Of a stretch of 7,535 bases of DNA, positions 1 through 5,286 are shown in pieces. Source of the DNA: Rickettsiaceae bacterium (GTDB lineage Bacteria > Pseudomonadota > Alphaproteobacteria > Rickettsiales > Rickettsiaceae); the NCBI GenBank assembly GCA_021741285.1, contig JAIOYD010000068.1, forward strand, positions 1 through 7,535, written 5' to 3'. Numbering within the stretch: position 1 is the stretch's first letter; the number at the start of each line of letters is the position of its first letter. A program made the translations under genes and the position numbers. The notes under the pieces were generated by a model, which was not told the DNA's origin, did no database searches, and saw nothing but the letters and a program-made list of their open reading frames with translations.

Positions 1-502
1 TGATATTGATTTTAAAATCAAATGTGGTTTTATCACATGGTGTTGTATTAAATTTTGGACTATATTCAACATCAAATATTGAGTAGTCTGTAATTTTTGC
101 TCTTTTCATATAGTAATTTAAGAACATTCCAGGAGCTTCTATAAAATCGGATAATATCTGGATATCTTCACCAAAATTATTCGATTCTACTACATCTTTA
201 ACTTTCTCTTCCAAATCTATAATATTACTAAATTCCATTTTATGGTATACACAATTTATGTCATATAAATAAATGAATGAATTATCAATTAAGTGTTTTT
301 TACCAGAGTCAACTTTAAAAATAAACTTGGTGTGTATTATAGATGTGTTTTCAGTATTTAAACCATGTAGTGAAATAATTAATTTTAAGAACTCTCCCTC
401 TTTTGGACTTTCATAAACTGTATCAACGGATGAGACTAGACCTTTTTCCTCATCGAATAATTCCTTATATAGGTTTTCTATTTCTGATATTTTAATATTC
501 AT
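1..502 (-). CDS. Unknown protein, 3' end beyond the left edge
   Basis: The frame is open without a stop from the ATG at 502-500 to the left edge, giving 167 visible residues; the C-terminus is missing. I do not recognise the family. It starts MNIKISEIENLYKELFDEEK, probably an acidic helix, and continues with alternating hydrophobic and charged residues typical of a mixed alpha/beta soluble protein. I see no signal peptide, membrane segment or catalytic motif. It begins 3 bp after the TAA of the nucleotidyltransferase gene (506-508), so the two are probably co-transcribed and perhaps translationally coupled. The leader is A/T-rich (AAATAAATT before ATG), with no Shine-Dalgarno and without the AATATATA element of the other starts, which fits an internal operon gene. 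Codon use and composition match the neighbours. I am confident that it is coding, but its function is unknown. Confidence 0.8.
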   Translation of the reverse strand, partial: MNIKISEIENLYKELFDEEKGLVSSVDTVYESPKEGEFLKLIISLHGLNTENTSIIHTKFIFKVDSGKKHLIDNSFIYLYDINCVYHKMEFSNIIDLEEKVKDVVESNNFGEDIQILSDFIEAPGMFLNYYMKRAKITDYSIFDVEYSPKFNTTPCDKTTFDFKINI

Positions 503-505
503 AAT

Positions 506-1264
506 TTATTTAAATTGTTTATCATATGATTCTCTTTTCATATCCATCACTCTACCAGTATAACCATTTCTTCTAAGTAGTTTAAAAACTAAGTTTCCTA
601 CCGAATATTCTCCACTAGATTCCAGTCCGGATTTTCTTAAATTTTTAATTTTTTTCCAAACTTTATCTAGTTTATCTTTGAAGATGTCATAGTCTTTTTC
701 GGAGTCTTTTCCCAACTCATCAATTCTACTCATCACATTCTCTGCTTTCATTCTTATAAGATTCTCATCTGGATCAAATTCCACTTTTTGTGGTTTTTTA
801 ATCCACTCATTATTCAACAATGAGAAAGCACCACCCATTCTTCCAGATTTTATAGAACTCATCATATCTTTTTTATCTTGAATAGCAACTTCTACTTCAT
901 ATCCAAGAATTTTAATATCATGTTGAGAGTTCCAAAGTTTCTTAGCAAAATCACACAGCTTCTCAGCAACTTCTAGATCATCATCAATGTCACTCTGATC
1001 AACAATTATATGTAAATCATAATCAGAATATTTTTCCGACCAGTTATAGTTACAAAGAGATCCACACAATACCACATCAATCACATCTGTTTTTATTTCA
1101 GTACCTTGAAAGAAGTCTTCTCCAATTTTCAATAAATCTCTCCTAACTTCATCATCCAACTTAAAGTTATTCCATATTTTATCATTTAATTCATCTTTTA
1201 AATAAAAAGATTTAATTGGTTCAAAGTCACTCTGAACAAATTCATAAAATTTATTAAGTTTCAT
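506..1264 (-). CDS. Putative pol-beta-type nucleotidyltransferase
   Basis: This 252-residue protein carries the signature of the DNA polymerase beta-like nucleotidyltransferase superfamily: LCGSL around residues 67-71 (the Gly-Ser pair that binds the nucleotide triphosphate), then SDYDLHIIVD at 80-89, where D81 and D83 would bind the two catalytic metals. The third acidic residue is probably E123 or E125 in GYEVEVAIQ (121-129); this is less certain because the family usually has Asp. GGAFSLLNNEWIKKP follows at 144-158, and an Arg/Lys-rich C-terminus with VFKLLRRNGY at 226-235 may bind nucleic acid or the acceptor. Similar stand-alone proteins are common in large phages, but their substrate is generally unknown; transfer of a nucleotide to a tRNA, another RNA or a protein is possible. 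It lies 28 bp after the 88-residue gene and 3 bp before the next gene, so it is probably part of one operon. The ATG at 1264 is supported by the AATATATA element 4 bp upstream. Confidence 0.82.
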   Translation of the reverse strand: MKLNKFYEFVQSDFEPIKSFYLKDELNDKIWNNFKLDDEVRRDLLKIGEDFFQGTEIKTDVIDVVLCGSLCNYNWSEKYSDYDLHIIVDQSDIDDDLEVAEKLCDFAKKLWNSQHDIKILGYEVEVAIQDKKDMMSSIKSGRMGGAFSLLNNEWIKKPQKVEFDPDENLIRMKAENVMSRIDELGKDSEKDYDIFKDKLDKVWKKIKNLRKSGLESSGEYSVGNLVFKLLRRNGYTGRVMDMKRESYDKQFK

Positions 1265-1268
1265 AAAG

Positions 1269-1276
1269 TATATATT
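1269..1276 (-). promoter_or_regulatory. AATATATA start-associated motif, nucleotidyltransferase gene
   Basis: On the minus strand the sequence reads AAAATTAATATATACTTTATG: the AATATATA block is 4 bp from the ATG at 1264. The same block and spacing occur at three other starts. It sits in the 28-bp gap after the 88-residue gene. It could be a -10-like promoter element giving a leaderless mRNA, or a translation-enhancing leader; the sequence alone does not decide. Confidence 0.6.
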
Positions 1277-1292
1277 AATTTTAAAAACACAA

Positions 1293-1559
1293 TTATCTTA
1301 AAATAAATATAAAATTGCCATCGTAACAATATTCATTATCAATCCAATTACTTTCCAAACAAAGAATATTTGAGTCGGGATTGGGTAACATTATATTATT
1401 ATATCTTTGCTCATCTATATTAGATAGTATATTACCATTTTTATCGTACCAAACATCCCAATTTCTATTAATCGTAAATACACAAGGATATGAAAAGGAA
1501 CTCATGAAGTTAATTCCTTCTAATATGGAGTTAAATGACATTAAAACTATTTGTTTCAT
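1293..1559 (-). CDS. Small unknown protein of 88 residues
   Basis: I do not recognise this protein. It has an N-terminal hydrophobic or mixed segment (MKQIVLMSFNSILEGINF), then FTINRNWDVWYDKNGNILSN (residues 28-47), which looks like two beta strands joined by a DKNGN turn, and an aromatic-rich end (YCYDGNFIFILR). There are three cysteines (positions 26, 67, 78) and three tryptophans. There is no clear transmembrane helix or export signal. Its ATG overlaps the TGA of the fibre gene by 4 bp (ATGA), and an AATATATA motif stands 4 bp before the start, inside the fibre gene's last codons. That arrangement argues that this is a real gene and that it is made with the fibre. A small accessory such as a fibre chaperone or attachment factor is conceivable from position only. 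The plus-strand open frame across the same bases has no such start context. Confidence 0.7.
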   Translation of the reverse strand: MKQIVLMSFNSILEGINFMSSFSYPCVFTINRNWDVWYDKNGNILSNIDEQRYNNIMLPNPDSNILCLESNWIDNEYCYDGNFIFILR

Positions 1560-4171
1560 ATTTTATATATTTTTTTAATCCAAACTATATTTTGAAATGA
1601 TTCCCCAGTATTATAAACTGTTATATGATAAGCTGGATAATTTATATCATTTTCAGCAGTGACAAAAACTTCCAACCTATTACCAGCAGCCACACCAATA
1701 GCATATAAATCATATATAACCCCAGTTGATACTATAAATGTATTTTGTGTCGAACCACCAACTATATAAGCTAGTGATCTCATATCACCACTACCAGATG
1801 GTGCTATATTCATAACCATTTCTAGTTGATTCGCAGTCTCATCCCAATTGAAAGTCACATTCGAATCTGAGTATATTGGTCGAATGTCCGTTGTATTTGA
1901 AATACTAAAATAATAATTTTCTTCTTTTGCAGTACCATAATTCTGCCAATTAGCATTACCATTTGAGTCAGAAGTCATTATATAACCATTTGAGTATCCA
2001 GTATTAACTTTCAGTTTGTCGGTTGATACCGTTCCACTAACCAAAAGAGTATTACCATCAAAAGTTAAATTTGATTCAACAGTTGCATTTGGCTTACTAC
2101 CATCTAGAGTTATAACACCATTATTAGTTGATCCCAGTAATGATAATAAACCAGATGATCCGGAAGTTCCTGTTGTTCCAGAAGAACCATTTACTCCGTT
2201 TATTACAATTGTAAGTGCACAAATATCATTTAAAAGTAAATCAGTTTCAATTCCACTAGCGAAATCTAATCCAAATAAGTAATATCCGGAGACTAATGTA
2301 ACATTTGTGAAAGGGTACACAGTGGCTCTTGCAATACTATTTGAATTATTAGTTATGTAAATGTAGCCATTTGAACCTACTAACTGTGAAAAATATCCTG
2401 AGTTATTATTACCTAGTCTGTCAGTTACGTTTATTCTTAAATCAAACCACGTTCCTTCACTTGAATACATTGTAAACTTTCCAGTAATTGGTGTACCACC
2501 ACTTATATCATATAATTGATATTGTAGACCACCTTTATCTCCTTGTGGTCCACTAGTTCCTGAAGACCCTGAAGACCCTGAAGTTCCGGATGAACCAGTA
2601 GCGCCTAATTGTGTGTACATCACTTGTTGAGTAGTTAATATAATGGACGGAACCGCAGGTCTATTCGGGGTTGATTGTGTTCCAGTAGGTACTATTGATA
2701 TTGCGGTATCAGGTGAACTCCAGTATAATTGTATATAATCATTTGATTCTACTGTGTTTATAAAATTCCAAGATGCTATTGTTGTTGATTGACCAGCTAT
2801 GTTAAATGATGTATTTGATTGTGTTATATATTGTCCATTTTTTGAGAACCATATATCAACCAATCCAGACGCGGAATTAGATTTATTAAAAACCGTCGAG
2901 AATTGAATATTATAAGTCCCTGACCTACTAAACACCATTTTAGAACCATTTGATAGAGAGACACCATTAGCTTCATAAATAGAGTTTATATACATCGGCA
3001 TTGCTAAACTGGCGGTTAGATTCAATTGTGTTGAAGTATCATAAAAAGAACCATAGTAACCTAAAGACCCACCAGCTCCATTTACACCACTCGAACCGGA
3101 TGTACCAGTTTGACCACTTGTTCCAGAAGTTCCATTTACCCCCGGAGTACCATCTACCACACCAACAGACGTTATAACATAGGAATAGTCGCTAGTTCCT
3201 TCTGTGTGAAATTCAACAGTTCTTGAATTTGAATCTTTGTTATCTAAATATATGTTCACAAGCATTCTGTTGGTTGGATCTATTCCAGTAGTTGGAAGTG
3301 TTAAATCAGTTAGTACCTCTACATTAGTTGTTGAGTCATTCCACCCAATATATTGCTTGTTGGTTGATAACGTAGGTCCAATAGGAACACCAACACTATC
3401 AGTAAGTCTTATACTCACATAAGACTCTATATCATGCCCAACAGCACCCTTTAAAAAATGTAGATGAAATCTTTGTACACCACCAGGAATGATAGAAAAT
3501 CCCAATGGCTCTGTCATAAAAGTCTCTACTAAATGTCCTAACTCATTTCCAGTAAGTGTTTCTATTGAATATGTACCACCATTTGGAAGTGGTGTTGTTG
3601 AAAGTGATCTATATCCATTTACAGAAGCGGTAGCGGTCATATTGAAATAGTATATCCGACCAGCAGATATACCCTGTGGTCCTTGTACACCAGAACTACC
3701 GGAAGTTGCGGATGTACCACTTGATCCAGATGACCCGGAAGTTGCGGATGTACCACTTGATCCAGATGACCCGGAAGTTGCGGATGTACCAGATGAACCA
3801 GAAGTTGCGGATGTACCAGATGAACCGGATGTTCCGGTCGATCCAATTAACATTTTTTGCCAATGTGTTGTGTCGATATCCGGTGAGTCCCATGGTGCTG
3901 ATCCAGTTAGAGTTGATATACATATATAAGCAACCCCATTATATGTGATAAGATCATAATAAAAATACATCATCATGGAATCCCATTCACCCATCCAATT
4001 AATTGATAATCCCTGTGGACCAGTTGGACCCTGCGGTCCAGTTGAAGTTTCAGATCCCAAATTCAATAAATTTCCAAATCCATCATAATAAGAATCCGTA
4101 GCACCATGTATAACTTGAACCAATCTACCATAGGTAAAGGAAGCTGTCAATCCGGTTAAATTATAACTCAT
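1556..4171 (-). CDS. Phage fibre-like protein with collagen-like Gly-Ser-Thr linkers
   Basis: This 871-residue modular protein is probably a tail fibre or another virion-surface adhesin. An N-terminal anchor-like segment (1-42, containing VQVIHGATDSYYDGFGN) is followed by a short collagen-like stretch (TGPQGPTGPQG, 44-54). A module at about 58-107 (W59, W63, TYNGVAYICIS, W104) resembles the small aromatic-rich carbohydrate-binding CBM5/12 type. Collagen-like blocks at 110-170, 341-368, 523-548 and 659-674, made of TSG, SSG and TSA triplets, separate beta-rich domains: 172-337, 370-518 (reminiscent of a C1q/TNF-like jelly roll), 549-658, and a C-terminal domain at about 750-871 that may bind receptor. 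IMTSDSNGNANWQ (731-743) is a pattern frequent in fibre proteins before the terminal domain. There is no signal peptide, as expected for a virion protein. Collagen-like repeats imply a trimer. The many Ser/Thr residues are candidate glycosylation sites for the nearby glycosyltransferase. The start at 4171 has AATATATA 4 bp upstream. The exact virion position is unknown, and a prophage or bacterial surface adhesin is the alternative. Confidence 0.82.
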   Translation of the reverse strand: MSYNLTGLTASFTYGRLVQVIHGATDSYYDGFGNLLNLGSETSTGPQGPTGPQGLSINWMGEWDSMMMYFYYDLITYNGVAYICISTLTGSAPWDSPDIDTTHWQKMLIGSTGTSGSSGTSATSGSSGTSATSGSSGSSGTSATSGSSGSSGTSATSGSSGVQGPQGISAGRIYYFNMTATASVNGYRSLSTTPLPNGGTYSIETLTGNELGHLVETFMTEPLGFSIIPGGVQRFHLHFLKGAVGHDIESYVSIRLTDSVGVPIGPTLSTNKQYIGWNDSTTNVEVLTDLTLPTTGIDPTNRMLVNIYLDNKDSNSRTVEFHTEGTSDYSYVITSVGVVDGTPGVNGTSGTSGQTGTSGSSGVNGAGGSLGYYGSFYDTSTQLNLTASLAMPMYINSIYEANGVSLSNGSKMVFSRSGTYNIQFSTVFNKSNSASGLVDIWFSKNGQYITQSNTSFNIAGQSTTIASWNFINTVESNDYIQLYWSSPDTAISIVPTGTQSTPNRPAVPSIILTTQQVMYTQLGATGSSGTSGSSGSSGTSGPQGDKGGLQYQLYDISGGTPITGKFTMYSSEGTWFDLRINVTDRLGNNNSGYFSQLVGSNGYIYITNNSNSIARATVYPFTNVTLVSGYYLFGLDFASGIETDLLLNDICALTIVINGVNGSSGTTGTSGSSGLLSLLGSTNNGVITLDGSKPNATVESNLTFDGNTLLVSGTVSTDKLKVNTGYSNGYIMTSDSNGNANWQNYGTAKEENYYFSISNTTDIRPIYSDSNVTFNWDETANQLEMVMNIAPSGSGDMRSLAYIVGGSTQNTFIVSTGVIYDLYAIGVAAGNRLEVFVTAENDINYPAYHITVYNTGESFQNIVWIKKIYKI
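1564..1571 (-). promoter_or_regulatory. AATATATA motif inside the fibre gene's 3' end
   Basis: The minus-strand sequence AAATATATAAAATATGA combines the AATATATA block, a 4-bp spacer (AAAT), the ATG of the 88-residue gene and the overlapping TGA of the fibre gene. The same bases encode the fibre's last residues, KKIYKI. The motif is therefore kept inside coding sequence at the same distance as at other starts. Confidence 0.6.
2561..2587 (-). repeat. 9-bp tandem repeat in a collagen-like linker
   Basis: Plus-strand TGAAGACCC occurs twice in a row (2561-2569, 2570-2578), followed by the variant TGAAGTTCC (2579-2587). On the minus strand these bases code for SSG/TSG-type triplets in the linker at residues 523-548 of the fibre protein. 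This is a short, slippage-prone coding repeat. Confidence 0.7.
3699..3824 (-). repeat. 36-bp and 27-bp coding minisatellite in the fibre gene
   Basis: Two identical 36-bp units (3699-3734, 3735-3770), each beginning CCGGAAGTTGCGGATGTACC on the plus strand, are followed by two 27-bp units (3771-3797, 3798-3824) that keep the same first part but lack 9 bp; the last differs from the third by one base near its start. All lengths are multiples of 9, so gain or loss of units preserves both the reading frame and the Gly-X-Y phase. They encode the first long collagen-like block (SGTSATSGS and SGTSATSGSSGS type, residues about 115-160). The near identity points to recent expansion by slippage or recombination. 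Confidence 0.92.
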
Positions 4172-4175
4172 AATT

Positions 4176-4183
4176 TATATATT
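4176..4183 (-). promoter_or_regulatory. AATATATA start-associated motif, fibre gene
   Basis: The minus strand reads TTAATATATAAATTATG, with AATATATA 4 bp before the fibre ATG at 4171. It lies in the 50-bp divergent spacer and points away from the matching motif at 4210-4217. Only about 20 bp separate the two, so each is probably part of its own promoter or leader. Confidence 0.62.
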
Positions 4184-4209
4184 AACTACAACACCGCCAA
4201 ATAAAAATT

Positions 4210-4217
4210 AATATATA
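4210..4217 (+). promoter_or_regulatory. AATATATA start-associated motif, Trp-heptad gene
   Basis: The plus strand reads AAAATTAATATATAAAATATG, with AATATATA 4 bp before the ATG at 4222. The AAAATTAATATATA part is identical to the sequence in front of the nucleotidyltransferase gene on the other strand (1269-1282), so the similarity extends beyond the core block. Confidence 0.62.
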
Positions 4218-4221
4218 AAAT

Positions 4222-4626
4222 ATGCCTATAATTTATTCCGAACTTTTAAATCAAGATATGAACTGGTCAGATTATGAATATTCTGTTGGTAAAAAATATC
4301 TTAAATGGGAAGAAATAAATTTAACTTGGGATCAAATAGATTTAACTTGGGATCAAATATTTATTATTATTGAAATAGTTAAAAAACGTGGTGGTGGTGG
4401 ATCTAGTGGATATCCATATAAAGGTGAATATGAAAAAAATAATCCATGGCGAAAATTAAATCAAGACTTTGGTGAGGAAAATACCGATAAAGTTATAAAA
4501 CTTTATTGTGATGTCAGAGGAATTAAATATGAGAAAGTTAAAAACAAAAAAAGTGATATAAAAGTAACAGTCAATGAGTTTGATAGATTCATTAACGAAG
4601 TTATAAATGTAAAAATTAATATTTAA
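4222..4626 (+). CDS. Unknown protein with tandem Trp heptads
   Basis: I do not recognise the family of this 134-residue protein. Residues 27-47 hold three consecutive seven-residue units, LKWEEIN, LTWDQID and LTWDQIF, with Trp at a fixed position; MNWSDYEYS (13-21) may be a degenerate earlier unit. The hydrophobic segment IFIIIEIV (46-53) and a basic stretch (KKR, 54-56) lead to a flexible GGGGSSG linker (57-63). The C-terminal part (about 64-134, starting after the linker) looks like a small charged alpha/beta domain (DKVIKLYCDVRGIKYEKV at 89-106; VNEFDRFINEVINV at 117-130). It is the first gene of the plus-strand pair, 18 bp before the next gene, and shares the divergent 50-bp spacer with the fibre gene. 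A virion or assembly accessory role is plausible from position only. The start is fixed by the AATATATA motif 4 bp upstream. Confidence 0.75.
   Translation: MPIIYSELLNQDMNWSDYEYSVGKKYLKWEEINLTWDQIDLTWDQIFIIIEIVKKRGGGGSSGYPYKGEYEKNNPWRKLNQDFGEENTDKVIKLYCDVRGIKYEKVKNKKSDIKVTVNEFDRFINEVINVKINI
4319..4359 (+). repeat. 21-bp tandem duplication coding a Trp heptad
   Basis: A 20-base block beginning ATTTAACTTGGGATCAAATA occurs at 4319-4338 and again at 4340-4359, a period of 21 bp. It encodes successive LTWDQI heptads. Identity at the DNA level shows that the second heptad arose by recent duplication, whereas the preceding LKWEEIN unit has diverged. Confidence 0.93.
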
Positions 4627-4631
4627 AAATA

Positions 4632-4639
4632 AATATATA
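4632..4639 (+). promoter_or_regulatory. AATATATA start-associated motif, acidic protein gene
   Basis: The plus strand reads TAAATATATAATGTTATGG, with AATATATA 5 bp before the ATG at 4645. It lies in the 18-bp gap after the Trp-heptad gene. A closer ATG at 4640 is in another frame that soon stops, so 4645 is the real start. Confidence 0.55.
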
Positions 4640-4644
4640 ATGTT

Positions 4645-5265
4645 ATGGAAGAAAAAGACATATTTAGATTTGAGGATTTCCTCGGTGGGGATAAAATAGA
4701 AGAACTCAAAAAGATGAAATCAAACCTTTTAAAAGAAGGTCTATTCTCTGATGAAGATACACAATTGAGTGATGATCATATTGATGATGATGTAATTGAT
4801 CAAAATTTCAACCCATATAAAATTGACAATAGTGAAGTTATTGAAGATGTATATATTGAAAATGATGATGAATCATTAATCGAAAGTTTTAATGATGATT
4901 TCTATGTATTATATAAAGATAAATCAGAGGAATTTGTTTGTGATATAGCAATCGAGGGAGTTAGTCAAAAAGACACGGAGGTTAGACTTATCATCGAATC
5001 GGAAGATTGGAATTTAATGTTTATTGGAGAAATTAGAAATGGTAAGTGTGTTATACCAGTTAAGAAACTCAACATTCTTAATGAAGGACAAACAGGTAAT
5101 ATTAAACTTGAGGTAAATGCCGATGGTAATTTATTCACACCCTGGGAAGATAGATTTATTGTGAAATCTTCCAAAAAGGTAACTGTTAAATTAAATGAAA
5201 ATAAAAAATCACCAATAAAAAAAGAAACTGGTGTAAAAGTACAAGTAAATAAAAAGAGACCTTAA
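4645..5265 (+). CDS. Unknown acidic protein with beta-rich C-terminal domain
   Basis: This protein has 206 residues. The N-terminal half (1-85) is strongly acidic and probably flexible, with FRFEDFLGGDKIEELKK (7-23) as a likely helix followed by Asp/Glu-rich stretches (36-50 and 62-85). From about residue 86 to 182 the pattern is of alternating beta strands (VRLIIES at 113-119, WNLMFIGEI at 122-130, GKCVIPVKKL at 133-142, NIKLEVNAD at 152-160, RFIVKSSKKVTVKL at 170-183), suggesting an Ig-like or similar beta-sandwich. The C-terminal tail (184-206) is Lys-rich, so the protein is acidic at one end and basic at the other. I do not recognise the family. It is second in the plus-strand pair. Its last codons, KKRP and the stop, form the left arm of the terminator. 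A structural or head/tail accessory role is only a guess from the company it keeps. Confidence 0.75.
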   Translation: MEEKDIFRFEDFLGGDKIEELKKMKSNLLKEGLFSDEDTQLSDDHIDDDVIDQNFNPYKIDNSEVIEDVYIENDDESLIESFNDDFYVLYKDKSEEFVCDIAIEGVSQKDTEVRLIIESEDWNLMFIGEIRNGKCVIPVKKLNILNEGQTGNIKLEVNADGNLFTPWEDRFIVKSSKKVTVKLNENKKSPIKKETGVKVQVNKKRP

Positions 5266-5278
5266 AAGGTCTCTTTTT
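5251..5278. terminator. Bidirectional intrinsic terminator between convergent genes
   Basis: The arms AAAAAGAGACC (5251-5261) and GGTCTCTTTTT (5268-5278) are perfectly complementary over 11 bp, with a 6-base loop (TTAAAA). Both strands give a stem followed by a T-run, so it can stop the plus-strand pair and the minus-strand glycosyltransferase gene. The TAA of the acidic protein gene (5263-5265) lies in the loop, and the left arm is coding sequence. The glycosyltransferase stop is 8 bp beyond the right arm. Confidence 0.92.
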
Positions 5279-5286
5279 ATTTATAT

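Noticed and set aside
1381..1578. Plus-strand open frame of 65 codons with hydrophobic ends
   Set aside because: It overlaps the 88-residue minus-strand gene, which has both the start motif and the stop-start overlap; this frame has neither.
2016..2282. Plus-strand open frame of 88 codons opposite the fibre gene
   Set aside because: It is antisense to a convincing coding region, has no start motif, and its Val/Pro/Ser-rich product mirrors the Gly/Thr/Asn-rich fibre codons.
3237..3422. Plus-strand open frame of 61 codons opposite the fibre gene
   Set aside because: It is a short antisense shadow with no upstream AATATATA, and it lies fully inside a beta-rich domain of the fibre.
3699..3824. 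Regular 27-36 bp repeats that might be a CRISPR array
   Set aside because: The units abut with no unique spacers, the period is a multiple of 9, and they are in frame with the collagen-like block of the fibre protein.
3637..3948. Open frames on both strands across the fibre minisatellite, giving His/Pro- or Arg/Met-rich peptides
   Set aside because: They are out-of-frame readings of the coding repeat; their low complexity follows from the minisatellite and they lack the start motif.
1556..4171. Diversity-generating retroelement target in the fibre gene
   Set aside because: There is no reverse transcriptase, template repeat or C-type lectin-like end in the window; the repeats are simple tandem coding units.
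4965..5174. Minus-strand open frame of 69 codons inside the acidic protein gene
   Set aside because: It is antisense to the beta-strand region of a well-supported gene, with no start signal.
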